The notes under the pieces are model-generated. The model did not search any database, was not told where the DNA came from, and worked only from the letters and a program-made list of their open reading frames with translations. DNA of 64,000 nt from JALOLV01 sp046295175 (GTDB lineage: Bacteria > Bacteroidota > Bacteroidia > Cytophagales > Spirosomataceae): NCBI GenBank assembly GCA_046295175.1, contig JBKBNY010000005.1:310001-374000 (forward strand). Direction: 5' to 3'. The position numbers and the translations under genes were made by a program. Below, in pieces: positions 17,649 to 26,662 of this stretch; within the stretch, counting starts at the first letter, position 1; every line of letters starts with the position of its first letter.

Positions 17649-18977
17649 TCAAATATTACTCGCATGGCGAATCAGTCTCTGCCAACGACCTTCACGATAA
17701 ACCCAAATTTCGGTAAATCTCCGTTCGTGAGGTTTACCTGCATCGGCTCGGTTGGCATCGGGGGTAGGCGTAACTTTTTCCAAACCTGCTACAATAGCCG
17801 TTTTGGAACCTTCCATTGCGAAGTGTTCGATTATTTTTTCAAATTTGCTGTATTTGATAATGCCCGACTTCACTCTTGCAATCATAGTTTCTTTATTTAT
17901 CATTTGCCCAAAAGGATTGGTGATAACCATGTCATCGGGGTAAAAAGCACGCATAGCCACAGTATCCTGTGCCAAGACAAGTCGCTCTATATATTGTGTC
18001 AGGCTATCAATTTGTCGGGATACACTTTTCTCATAATCGGTCAAGTTTTTTAGAGTTGATTTGGGCTTGGCACTTGCACCAAAAAATTCACGAACCATTT
18101 TATTGACTCGCTGATAAGCCTCCAAATGCGGCAGATGCCCGATTCCTTTCAGAATTTCAAGTTTTACATTCGGAAAAGCCTTTGAGATAGGCTCGGCATT
18201 GGTAGCAATCGGCGAGACTTTATCTTCTGTACCTGCTATCACTAAAGTTGGCATAGTGGCTTTAGTGGCAATTTTTTCGGGAAAATGGTCTTCGGCCATC
18301 ATAAAATTAGTACCACGCATAAACATCCGTGGGCTAACGCCTCTCATGCCTTGGCGAGCAATTTCGATGAGTTCGGGCGAGGTGTTTGGGGCAAGCAGTG
18401 CTTCAACTCTTTTGTTGGTGAATGCAAAAGCACCATCTTTGATTTGGTCATAACGCATATTTACGTAGCGTTCACGCTCTTCGTAGCTAATGTTTTTCTT
18501 TCCGGCCGATGGCCCCACAAAAGCCATTTTTATGACTCTTTCGGGGTAATGGTAGGCAAAACACTGCGATACTCGGCTTCCGAATGAATTGCCCAACAAA
18601 TGCACTTTGTCTAATTTGAGGGCATTGCAAAAATCGGCTAAGGCATCGGCGTAGTCTTTGCAGGTTGGGTAGTCGGTTTTTAATTCATCCGATAACATAT
18701 AACCTGGGGCATTCCACGCAATGACTCTGTAAGTATCCGAAAGGTCATGAAGTTGATACCGCCAATCGGCTGAGCTTCCGCCGTAGCCGTGCATGGCTAT
18801 GATAGCTGGAGCATCTTTTGCCCCCGACTCCATAAAACTCCATCGGTCGCCGACAAACTTCGATTTGTCAACTACCGAAGCATAGCTCATTTCGGGGAGT
18901 GGAGGTACAAATAATTTATTTTGGGCTGATAGCGAATGTGATAGCCAGAGCAAAAAGATTGTAAACAGTTTTTTCAT
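17649..18977 (-). CDS. Secreted alpha/beta hydrolase fused to a SnoaL/DUF4440-like domain
   Basis: 443 residues from the ATG at 18977; an ATG at 18998 adds seven residues before the obvious signal peptide (MKKLF...LSAQ) and is less likely. Numbering from the longer start, the nucleophile elbow GNSFGS puts Ser at about 138, with Asp about 259 (AGTEDK) and His about 288 (GIGHLPH), and the oxyanion motif HGYGG near 70. Residues about 320-449 look like an NTF2/SnoaL-type cone (DTVAMRAFY, then TEIWVYREGRWQRLIRH). The family is wide, so the substrate (ester, lactone or C-C bond) is unknown. It is the first gene of the secreted-protein run; an imperfect copy of the ACCCTTTTGGGT motif lies about 50 bp upstream (19031-19042). 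Confidence 0.82.
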   Translation of the reverse strand: MKKLFTIFLLWLSHSLSAQNKLFVPPLPEMSYASVVDKSKFVGDRWSFMESGAKDAPAIIAMHGYGGSSADWRYQLHDLSDTYRVIAWNAPGYMLSDELKTDYPTCKDYADALADFCNALKLDKVHLLGNSFGSRVSQCFAYHYPERVIKMAFVGPSAGKKNISYEERERYVNMRYDQIKDGAFAFTNKRVEALLAPNTSPELIEIARQGMRGVSPRMFMRGTNFMMAEDHFPEKIATKATMPTLVIAGTEDKVSPIATNAEPISKAFPNVKLEILKGIGHLPHLEAYQRVNKMVREFFGASAKPKSTLKNLTDYEKSVSRQIDSLTQYIERLVLAQDTVAMRAFYPDDMVITNPFGQMINKETMIARVKSGIIKYSKFEKIIEHFAMEGSKTAIVAGLEKVTPTPDANRADAGKPHERRFTEIWVYREGRWQRLIRHASNI

Positions 18978-19107
18978 GAGTATTGAGTTTATACACACAA
19001 ATTTCTGTAATCTATTTGCATAAGTAAATAACCTTTTTGGGCTTCAAATTCAAGGTTATTTATCAAAATACGTGTATAAACACGCCTATTTTACGTAGAA
19101 ATACATA

Positions 19108-19119
19108 ACCCTTTTGGGT
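19108..19119. repeat. Palindrome ACCCTTTTGGGT, copy 1
   Basis: Exact 12-bp palindrome-like motif, 4 bp beyond the stop codon of the decayed regulator fragment and about 130 bp upstream of the hydrolase start. The surrounding AAATACATA context matches copy 2, so this copy probably came with the duplicated regulator end. Confidence 0.7.
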
Positions 19120-19123
19120 AATT

Positions 19124-19210
19124 TCATAATTTGGCTAATGTCTCACAAATAGTCTTAGCAACGGCTTCGGTACTATACATAACGTGGAGTTTGTGGTAGA
19201 TGTTTTTTAC
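19124..19210 (-). pseudogene. Decayed 3' fragment of a LuxR-type response regulator
   Basis: Minus-strand translation gives 28 codons plus TGA, containing VKNIYHKLHV and STEAVAKTI. They align with the last 28 residues of the intact regulator at 20168-20803 (LKNIYQKLHV, GTEAVAKAI), and stop at the same point. The similarity continues into the downstream flank (AAATACATAACCCTTTTGGGT). The receiver and most of the HTH are missing. This is a remnant of a duplicated or second two-component regulator gene. Confidence 0.75.
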
Positions 19211-19269
19211 GAATGGTGGGTTAATACTGCCGAAATAAGACCACTCATTACTAATTTGTTCTGATACAA

Positions 19270-19339
19270 AAAAACTGAAAATATCAAATTAACAGTAGGT
19301 TCATAACTAATGCTGTCTAATCTGATACTTTCAGTTTTT
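19270..19339 (-). terminator. Long inverted repeat, probable terminator after DUF1080 gene
   Basis: Arms of 17 bp (19270-19286 and 19323-19339) match with one mismatch (AAAAACTGAAA...), with a 36-bp loop. On the minus strand the second arm runs into TTTTT, just beyond the DUF1080 stop at 19354. The long loop is unusual for an intrinsic terminator; it could also be a remnant of a small mobile repeat. Confidence 0.5.
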
Positions 19340-19353
19340 GCAATGTCACATAA

Positions 19354-19983
19354 TTACTTCAAAATCTTAATTCTAATATCCTTAAAGTAAGCAATACTGT
19401 TAGGGTCGTGGCCTTGGAGGGCAATTGTACCTGAGCTGAGGTGTTTCAAACCACGTTTTTCGGGTAGTGGGTCTGGCTCGGTGTAATCAACCGCTACTTT
19501 ATCGTCGATTTTTATGATAATGTGCTTCTCTTGCACGATGATATGGTATTCGTACCACTCATTATCTTTTGCAAAGTTTTCTTTTACATCTTCGATTGCA
19601 TACAAACTACCCGTTTTACGCCAGTCGGTGTGGGTTTGGTTTACCTGTACTTCGTAGCCTTTTTCGGGCCAACCTTTTGCCTGATAGTCAGTATGAATAA
19701 AAATACCTGAGTTTGAACCAGGAAGCGTCTTGGCTTTAATTTTGAGTTCAAAATTCTTGAAATTGTGGTTACCAACGTTGCCCTCGTAGAACATGTGGGC
19801 TCGTTCGCCAGCTACTTTGATTGTTCCGTCTTCGATAGAGAACGTGCTTGGGTGTTCTTCGTTTATTTTCCAGCCATCAAATGATTTACCATCAAAAAGC
19901 GAAACCCAACCTTTTTCTTTCTTCTGCGAAAACGCCAACGAGGCATAAAGCAAAAGACATACTAATACCGACAGTTTTTTCAT
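19354..19983 (-). CDS. Secreted DUF1080 (3-keto-disaccharide hydrolase-type) protein
   Basis: 209 residues: signal peptide (MKKL...LAFSQ) then a single DUF1080 concanavalin-like beta-sandwich. It shows family marks GWVSLFDGKSFDGWK near the N-terminus, NFELKIKAK, NSGIFIHT, GYEVQVN and a final strand SIAYFKDIRIK. Characterised members hydrolyse 3-keto-glycosides or disaccharides in the periplasm, and many others are uncharacterised. It stands alone between the regulator gene and an inverted-repeat terminator and may be served by the adjacent two-component system (inference from position only). Confidence 0.87.
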   Translation of the reverse strand: MKKLSVLVCLLLYASLAFSQKKEKGWVSLFDGKSFDGWKINEEHPSTFSIEDGTIKVAGERAHMFYEGNVGNHNFKNFELKIKAKTLPGSNSGIFIHTDYQAKGWPEKGYEVQVNQTHTDWRKTGSLYAIEDVKENFAKDNEWYEYHIIVQEKHIIIKIDDKVAVDYTEPDPLPEKRGLKHLSSGTIALQGHDPNSIAYFKDIRIKILK

Positions 19984-20151
19984 GATTAAAAATAATTCTT
20001 AGGATTGAATATTTGGTTTAAAACCCTAATGTACGAATACATTTTTTGCGATGAATAACTATCTAATAATATTTCTTTACTATCGTCACGCTCCAAAATC
20101 TTCATGGGCCTTTTGGGTTGAATCTTCGCTCTAAATTGTCCCAAATACATA

Positions 20152-20163
20152 ACCCTTTTGGGT
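20152..20163. repeat. Palindrome ACCCTTTTGGGT, copy 2
   Basis: Exact motif 4 bp beyond the stop codon of the response regulator gene. An imperfect half-match (CCTTTTGGGTT) lies at 20109-20119. This may be an operator in the 184-bp region upstream of the DUF1080 gene, or a short hairpin. Confidence 0.7.
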
Positions 20164-20167
20164 GATA

Positions 20168-20803
20168 CTACACCCTTATGATTTCTTCACGGATAGCCTT
20201 GGCAACGGCTTCGGTACCACACTGAACGTGCAGTTTTTGGTAGATGTTTTTGAGGTGTCGCCTAACGGTCTCAATCGAGATTTCGCGGTCGTAGGCAATC
20301 ATTTTATAAGAAAAACCCTTAGTTAGTAGTTCTAAAATTTCTTTTTCACGCTCTGTGATGTTGTAGTCGGGTTTTAGAGGTTCGGTTTTACGGAACGATT
20401 GAAGTACTCTTTTGGCGATTCCGGGCGACATAGGGGCTCCTCCTTCCATTACATCACCGATTGCCTGAAAAAGCTTGGTCGGAGCATCTTTTTTAAGGAT
20501 ATAACCATCGGCACCATTACTCAAACAAGTAAAAAGACGGTCGTCATCATCGAAAACTGTGTGCATAATCACTTTGACATCGGCTCGATGCGACTTCACC
20601 AGCCTTACACCTTCCAATCCATCATAATCGGGCATATCAATATCCATAATAATAACATCAGGATTATCATTCTCTACTTTCGTAAGAATATCCTCACAAT
20701 TATGATAACTCCCTCGCACTTTATACCCTTCTGCTGTTCCGACAAGCATTTCTACCAACTCTCTTAGTCGTTCGTTATCTTCATAAATCGAAATGGTTGT
20801 CAT
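20168..20803 (-). CDS. NarL/LuxR-family response regulator
   Basis: 211 residues. An N-terminal receiver (residues 1-120) has the phospho-acceptor Asp at about 54 in IIMDIDMP, acidic residues at EDN (8-10) and Lys at about 104 (LKKDAP). A LuxR-type HTH follows (about 146-208: ITEREKEILELL, YKMIAYDREISIETVRRHLKNIYQKL). It is the cognate partner of the histidine kinase encoded immediately upstream on the same strand (85-bp gap). The fragment at 19124-19210 is a degraded copy of its C-terminus. Targets are not evident; the palindrome copies nearby are candidates. Confidence 0.93.
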   Translation of the reverse strand: MTTISIYEDNERLRELVEMLVGTAEGYKVRGSYHNCEDILTKVENDNPDVIIMDIDMPDYDGLEGVRLVKSHRADVKVIMHTVFDDDDRLFTCLSNGADGYILKKDAPTKLFQAIGDVMEGGAPMSPGIAKRVLQSFRKTEPLKPDYNITEREKEILELLTKGFSYKMIAYDREISIETVRRHLKNIYQKLHVQCGTEAVAKAIREEIIRV

Positions 20804-20875
20804 AGTAGTGACGATTGGTTAGGTGACTCAGAAATCTCATTACAAAAGAATTAAAAAATAACTCATTTTCAAATA

Positions 20876-20887
20876 ACCCTTTTGGGT
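20876..20887. repeat. Palindrome ACCCTTTTGGGT, copy 3
   Basis: Exact motif one base beyond the stop of the kinase gene, in the 85-bp gap before the regulator start. Unlike copies 1 and 2, the wider flanks are different, so its presence is not explained by the regulator-end duplication. Confidence 0.7.
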
Positions 20888-20888
20888 A

Positions 20889-23800
20889 TCAAATCGGTAC
20901 TCGCAGGTATAATTTTGTACCTTGCTCAATCGCCGATTCTATCTTAAAATCTCCCTTCAAAGCCTCGGCTCTTTTACGCATATTTCGCAATCCATTGCCA
21001 AAAACCGCTTTTTCGGTATCAAAACCCACACCATCATCTTCAATCATAATTTCAAATAGCGATTGCTCGGCCCGAATCCCAATTTTTGCGTTTTTGCATT
21101 TTGAGTATTTCAGCAGGTTATTGATTCCTTCTTTAAAAACAAGGTAAATATCGCGGCGTTGTTCCATCGAGAGTTTCAAATCATCGTCAATTTGTTGAAT
21201 ATCCATTTGGTATTCGATTCCCTTCGCTTCAAAAAGTTCGGCTGTGTGACGATTCATCCGAGCAATTATATTACCGATTTCGTCATTTTTAGGATTAATA
21301 CTCCAAACAATATCATCCATCGAAGCACCGATGTTTTTTGCGTCTTCGGTAATTCTTCTGACATGTTGATACGAAGGATGTTTTTCGTCTAATTGCTGTA
21401 CGGCAATCTGGCTCAACATCCCGATTCCACTCAACGAAGCCCCGATTTCATCGTGCAAATCTCTCGAAATATTCTCCCGAATCGCTTGCATTTGCAATAA
21501 CTGATTGATTCGGTAACGATAAAAACCATACGCTAATGCTCCAACTAAAACCACAATCAGTAACCTAAACCACCAAGTTTCATAGTAGGCTGGCTTGATA
21601 CTAAACCTAATTGTCAGTTCTTTTTCGTTCCATTTACCAAAAGCATTGGCGGTTCGGACATGGAAAACATAAGACACTGGATTGAGATTTGTGTAATAAA
21701 CCTGATGGTTATTGCCGCCATCAATCCAACCCGTTTCAAAGCCTTCGAGGTAATATGAATAACGGTTTTCGTTGTTTTTGGCAAAATTCAGTGCCGAAAA
21801 ATCGAAACTTATCGAGTTCTGGTCACGCTCAAGCCTAATATCTTTGCTCCAATCGGCGGCAATTTCTTTGTTGTTTACTTTGATACTACTCACTGCCAAA
21901 TTATCAATCTGCTCGGTATCGTCTAAGGCATCAATTTTTATGGCATTCCATCCGCCACGGTTTCCGACCAAAAGTTCGTTGTGCGAACTCATACAAAATC
22001 CGCCCATCGTATTGTTTGAAATCAACCCATCATTGACTGTCAGTTTTCTGAATGCTTTCCGAGATTCATCGAAAAGCGTTAAGGCATCGAGCGAACCAAT
22101 CCACGCACGAGATTTAGCATCCATCACAATCCGCCGATTCTCCATATCTGGCAGCCCGTCTGTATCCGACCATTGCCCTAAAATCTTACCATTTTTATCA
22201 ATTTTTGCTACCAAATGCCAGCCAACGGCCCAAATATTACCCATTTTATCTTCGGTCAATTTAATGGCTGCTCTGTTTTTTAAAGTATTATTTCGAATCG
22301 TTTTCTCAATATCTTTAAAGGTTTTTGTAGATTCATCGTAATAGTAAACGTCATTCATGGTTGCTATCCAGACACGATTTCGGCTATCTTGAAAGACATC
22401 CATAATCCAATTATTATTCTCGATTAATTTGTCTTGCAGAGCTTTATCCCACAAATTCAACCTTTTACCAGTCTTGAGGTCAAGTACCCGCATTCCTTCG
22501 TAGTGATTGGTTATCCAGAATCGGTCTTTGTGGTCAATCATCCCGAGCGAATAAAACGGCACCGAGAAAAACCCTTGATGGGTTTTAAAAGGAGTTTTCA
22601 AGAATTTCTCTTTGGATGGGTCAAATAAAAAAATCCCCTCAAAACGGTTATCAGTAGAGTCGGTTTTTCCATCTGCCCACGATTGCCACTGATTTGCCCC
22701 AATCCAAATCTTGTTTTGTTTGTCTTGGATAATCCAAGTGGTTTCGGTTTTGGGTGAATATGCTGGAAACGGAAAATGCTTTGTCTGATTTTCGGCACGA
22801 TTCCAACGCAAAATACCTCCTCTCGAAAGCCCAATCCAGAAAGTATTGCCACTTGGGTCGGCTTTATCTTGATGAATCACCGTTACGTCTTTGGCGATTG
22901 CCTTTAGTTCTGGCGGAATCAAATGCGTACTAACAACCTGATTATGAGGATTGTATTTAAGAACTCCTTCGGATGTACTAAACCAAACAATACCCGTTTT
23001 GGGGCTTCTAAAAATGTGATTGACGGCGTAGTTATCGGGTAGCAGATTTTCGTAATAATAGAATTTCTCTTGCTCTGGTCTAAATATCCCAATCCTCGAA
23101 TCATCGCCAACCCAAATGATTCTCCGCCCTTCGTTGTCAACTCCTTCGCAGATAGAATACACCAATTTCTCATAAAATTTGGGGGTATCGGTCTTGGTAT
23201 CGTAGCGTAACAAGCCTGTCCCGAAGGTAGCCGCCCACAAGATTCCGTCTTTATCAATAAAACCGTTGTTGAATTCAAGCCCACTTGGCACATCTTTTCT
23301 CGGAAAATCAATCCCCATGACCCCAATCAACTTATCGGATTTTTGGTCATATTTATACAAACCCACTTCTTTTGCCAAAACCCACACATTGCCACGCTTA
23401 TCTTCGAGAAAATGCCCTTTGAAGGCGATATAAGTAGTTTTTTTGATAGGATATGCCTTTGTTTTATTGGTAGTTGGGTTATACTGATAAACGCCTTCTC
23501 GGTTAGCAAACCAGACATTTCCTCTCGAATCGCAGAAGGTATTACCCGCACCCGATTCTGTTTTACCAACGATTTGCCTCACTTGCCCAGTTTTTGATTC
23601 AATTTTTAGTAGTTGTTCTAAATCTGTCGAGAAATAAACATCTCCGTCTTTGTGAATATCCACTCCCCAAATCGGGCTACTCGATTCGTAGTTTTTAAAT
23701 GTATATCCATCATACCGAGCCAAACTTCGGCGGGTTGCGAGCAGCAGAAACCCTTTTTTGTCTTCGGCTATATAGTTGACAATATTACTTGGCAATCCAT

Positions 23801-23891
23801 CACGATTTGAGATATGCTCAAACGAAAAATTGGGCAATTGTGCCACAGCACTGAGGGTAATCCAGCAAAAAGCAAAAGTTAAATATCTCAT
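20889..23891 (-). CDS. Propeller-type sensor histidine kinase
   Basis: 1000 residues from the ATG at 23891 (signal peptide MRYL...SAVAQ). The frame also offers an ATG at 23975, but that lies inside or upstream of a terminator hairpin and precedes the signal peptide, so I reject it. The periplasmic part (about 20-690) is a ligand-binding sensor of 'two-component regulator propeller' blades (repeated GNVWVLAKEVGLYKYD-like units). Then come a Y_Y_Y domain, one membrane helix (WWFRLLIVVLVGALAYGF), a HisKA_3 dimerisation helix with the phospho-acceptor in SRDLHDEIG, and a HATPase domain (DDGVGFD, FGNGLRNM). It has no receiver of its own and pairs with the LuxR-type regulator downstream. Similar kinases often sense glycan or nutrient signals, but the ligand here is unknown. 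Confidence 0.93.
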   Translation of the reverse strand: MRYLTFAFCWITLSAVAQLPNFSFEHISNRDGLPSNIVNYIAEDKKGFLLLATRRSLARYDGYTFKNYESSSPIWGVDIHKDGDVYFSTDLEQLLKIESKTGQVRQIVGKTESGAGNTFCDSRGNVWFANREGVYQYNPTTNKTKAYPIKKTTYIAFKGHFLEDKRGNVWVLAKEVGLYKYDQKSDKLIGVMGIDFPRKDVPSGLEFNNGFIDKDGILWAATFGTGLLRYDTKTDTPKFYEKLVYSICEGVDNEGRRIIWVGDDSRIGIFRPEQEKFYYYENLLPDNYAVNHIFRSPKTGIVWFSTSEGVLKYNPHNQVVSTHLIPPELKAIAKDVTVIHQDKADPSGNTFWIGLSRGGILRWNRAENQTKHFPFPAYSPKTETTWIIQDKQNKIWIGANQWQSWADGKTDSTDNRFEGIFLFDPSKEKFLKTPFKTHQGFFSVPFYSLGMIDHKDRFWITNHYEGMRVLDLKTGKRLNLWDKALQDKLIENNNWIMDVFQDSRNRVWIATMNDVYYYDESTKTFKDIEKTIRNNTLKNRAAIKLTEDKMGNIWAVGWHLVAKIDKNGKILGQWSDTDGLPDMENRRIVMDAKSRAWIGSLDALTLFDESRKAFRKLTVNDGLISNNTMGGFCMSSHNELLVGNRGGWNAIKIDALDDTEQIDNLAVSSIKVNNKEIAADWSKDIRLERDQNSISFDFSALNFAKNNENRYSYYLEGFETGWIDGGNNHQVYYTNLNPVSYVFHVRTANAFGKWNEKELTIRFSIKPAYYETWWFRLLIVVLVGALAYGFYRYRINQLLQMQAIRENISRDLHDEIGASLSGIGMLSQIAVQQLDEKHPSYQHVRRITEDAKNIGASMDDIVWSINPKNDEIGNIIARMNRHTAELFEAKGIEYQMDIQQIDDDLKLSMEQRRDIYLVFKEGINNLLKYSKCKNAKIGIRAEQSLFEIMIEDDGVGFDTEKAVFGNGLRNMRKRAEALKGDFKIESAIEQGTKLYLRVPI

Positions 23892-23937
23892 TATCAGAGA
23901 TTTGAAGATGGTAGTGCAATATAATAATTTTTTCAAA

Positions 23938-23966
23938 CAAAAAAGCCACCCAAAAATGGATGGCTT
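23938..23966 (-). terminator. Rho-independent terminator upstream of kinase gene
   Basis: On the minus strand AGCCATCC - ATTTTT - GGGTGGCT is followed by TTTTTG. It ends transcription coming from the BamA-like gene (stop at 24158) before the kinase gene begins. Confidence 0.75.
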
Positions 23967-24157
23967 CTGATTCATCGTGTATTGATATTTGGAATTAAGA
24001 AACTGTTTGTGTCAATCTTGTTAAGTTAAAAATGGCATTTTTTCGCCAATACTTCGTTATTAAAATCCTCATTTTGCTCTGCAAAACTGCGGTCTTAACG
24101 CCTCGTCTTGACAAAAAACTACTCATTTTTATTCATAAAATTCAACCCAAACAGCTT

Positions 24158-26479
24158 CTAAAAATCTTGCCCGAGCGATAAATACATTCTCGGTTTGCCA
24201 ATTTCTTTGTCTTCGATACCCCAAGCGTAGTCAAATTTAACAAAGTAACCCAAAATAGTTGTTCTGGCTCCAACACCATAACCCATCAAAAATGGATTTT
24301 TGAAGTTTGTTACCGTCGCTCTAAATGGATTATCTCCTCCACCAATCACCTCAGTATTTAAGCTGTTTTGTCGGCTAAAAGGCCCATTTTTGCCCATCCA
24401 AGCCGTCCCAATGTCGTAAAAACCTACAAATTGGAGATTACGCAAGAAACTCGAAGTAAGCGAACTTTTTGAAAAATACTGAGCCAGTGGCATTCGTAAT
24501 TCGACATTGGTCAATAAATAACTTGTTCCGTAGAGTTTACCAAAATCGAATCCTCGGAGGTTACCCGGAAAATCGTACATTAATAATCCACGAATATCTC
24601 TCGGTACGAGTACGTTCTCATTATTAAGCTCAATACTCGAACGATTTATCCAGTTTTCAGCCCCACCCAAAATCGCTCTTGGTACATATTGGTCGTTTTG
24701 AGTACGGCGAGATAAAGCACGTCCGTAATTGACACGACCCGCCAAAACAAATGTGTTTAGGATATTCTGATAGTGGCGACCATCGAAAGTCAGGCGATTG
24801 AAACCTTCTGGAAGCGGCTTCGGATTAAGGTCATAGTAACGTTCGCTACGAATCTTGGCACGTGTACCAATCATCGTTTTGCCGTTGAGTAGTTTGGTAT
24901 TATCGTAAACTAATTCTAATTTATGACCTAAAAAAGTTGAGTGAACGCTCTCACGCTGGAGATTGCCAATGTCAATATCGTTGCTCGAAAACAAGAATGG
25001 CGATGCACTCAAACGCAATTTGTTGCTGAAAGGATAAGAAGCCGTAAATGTAAATTTATTTGAATACAATCGGCGATACAGACGGAGGTTGTTGCTACGG
25101 GTAATATTTACACCGTACGGACGGAAAAGGTAGGCACTTCGACTATCAATTTCTTCAAAACTGATACCTCGTCGGTCGTATCTGAATCCGTAATCTACTT
25201 TCTTTTCTCGGTTTTCGTATTGGAGTGTAATATCGTGATTTCGGAGATTTGGGGTCACGAAAAGTCCCATTTTGATGATATGGTTTTCGAGCAAATCATT
25301 CATCATCATCGTTACTTTTACACCCATCTTACGCACAGGGTCAACCAAAAACTCGGTTTTTAGGTCGTTGGCAAGCATCATATTCTGATACGCAACTGGC
25401 CCTCTGATTTTGAGTTCTTCTTTGAAGCGATTGGTACGTTGAAACTGTCTTTCGGGGGTTTCTCCTCGGTTTTTGGCGGTTTCATCAGCGAGCGATTTGA
25501 TGACATTTTCGGCATCAAACTCATAATTATCGGTATCCACTTCTCCAGGTTGCAAAACCATTCTTTCGGCTTTGGCGGGTGTCTCTACTGGCTTAGGAGT
25601 CTCCTGAACATTATTTTGTGGGTCGGTTTTGGTCTCTTGGGCAGTACCATTAAACGAGCCGTTGGCGTAATATTCTTTCCATTCACGGATAAACCTTCCG
25701 TATGAAATTCCGAGTGTACTCGTAATACTCGATTCTTCGGTACGGATGATTCGGGTAAGGTTCAAAATATTTGAAATATTATCTCTGCCATAACGCTGTG
25801 CGATATACAACCAAATCGAATGACCTACCAATCGGGCATCTTCGCCTTGAAGGCTCGAAATCTTACGGTTTTGGTTTTTCATGACTGCCGTTTTGAGTTT
25901 ATCTAACACAGCAGGGTCGTCGTTTTTCTCGGCAATGTAAGATGCAATACCCGCCATATACCACTCTGGCACACTCAACAAAAGCGAACTCTGCAATACT
26001 TCTTTGAGGCTTCCGCCGTATAGCATATCATAAACAAAAAGACGGGCGATTTGCTCAATAATCTCTTTTTTGAAGTTTTCGTCGTTGCCTTTGTAAGCCA
26101 CCTGCACCCGAGATTTTGCCAAATTCAAAATACCACCATCCAACTCAATCGGACTTGCCGTACCGATATTGCTTTGCTCCAAATCTTTTGGGGTGTTGTA
26201 AACAAAAATCTTCATCGTCGTAAACGGCGTGTATCCCAGCAATTCGGTTATACGGTCATACTCAGCCTCGGCGATTTTGGCGGCATCTTGCGAGAGTTTT
26301 TCGCCTCCACGATAAAAATTAAATTCAAAATTATTACTCTTAATTGTACTCCAAGTAAAACGCTTGGTCTGAATCCGATTCGTTCCGAATTCTTCTTGCG
26401 AAGCACCAAAATAATTCTGGGCTTGCCCCGAAATCAAGCCAAACAGCACCAAAGAAGTTGTATATAAGTATTTTCTCAT
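24158..26479 (-). CDS. BamA/TamA-type outer-membrane protein with N-terminal peptidase-MA-like domain
   Basis: 773 residues with a signal peptide (MRKY...SGQAQ). Residues about 40-280 resemble a gluzincin peptidase-MA-like domain (FEFNFYRGG, then SVPEWYMAGIASYIAE); the usual HExxH is not present, so it is probably non-catalytic. A low-complexity Thr/Pro/Glu linker follows (about 285-320). Residues about 370-773 are a predicted beta-barrel ending in GYGVGARTTILGYFVKFDYAWG and an aromatic C-terminus (LGQDF), as in surface-antigen/BamA-like proteins. Related Bacteroidota proteins often have a TolB-like propeller between the two parts; I see none here. The role may be export or insertion of surface proteins. 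Confidence 0.75.
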   Translation of the reverse strand: MRKYLYTTSLVLFGLISGQAQNYFGASQEEFGTNRIQTKRFTWSTIKSNNFEFNFYRGGEKLSQDAAKIAEAEYDRITELLGYTPFTTMKIFVYNTPKDLEQSNIGTASPIELDGGILNLAKSRVQVAYKGNDENFKKEIIEQIARLFVYDMLYGGSLKEVLQSSLLLSVPEWYMAGIASYIAEKNDDPAVLDKLKTAVMKNQNRKISSLQGEDARLVGHSIWLYIAQRYGRDNISNILNLTRIIRTEESSITSTLGISYGRFIREWKEYYANGSFNGTAQETKTDPQNNVQETPKPVETPAKAERMVLQPGEVDTDNYEFDAENVIKSLADETAKNRGETPERQFQRTNRFKEELKIRGPVAYQNMMLANDLKTEFLVDPVRKMGVKVTMMMNDLLENHIIKMGLFVTPNLRNHDITLQYENREKKVDYGFRYDRRGISFEEIDSRSAYLFRPYGVNITRSNNLRLYRRLYSNKFTFTASYPFSNKLRLSASPFLFSSNDIDIGNLQRESVHSTFLGHKLELVYDNTKLLNGKTMIGTRAKIRSERYYDLNPKPLPEGFNRLTFDGRHYQNILNTFVLAGRVNYGRALSRRTQNDQYVPRAILGGAENWINRSSIELNNENVLVPRDIRGLLMYDFPGNLRGFDFGKLYGTSYLLTNVELRMPLAQYFSKSSLTSSFLRNLQFVGFYDIGTAWMGKNGPFSRQNSLNTEVIGGGDNPFRATVTNFKNPFLMGYGVGARTTILGYFVKFDYAWGIEDKEIGKPRMYLSLGQDF

Positions 26480-26662
26480 TTTATCTAAAAGAGTTTCTCG
26501 TGGGGTTGGGTATTCTATTTCAATGATTATAAACGAAAATATAATAGTTTTGAATATTCCGAATCATCCGAATGACTCAATATTGCGATAGTAGACTAAT
26601 TGTCAGCACTTTCAAGTCCTATTCGAGAAATTCGGAGTATTCGGCAAATTCTGTACAATTAC

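Noticed and set aside
23892..23975. Upstream ATG at 23975 as kinase start
   Set aside because: It falls beyond a terminator hairpin and places 28 residues before the signal peptide.
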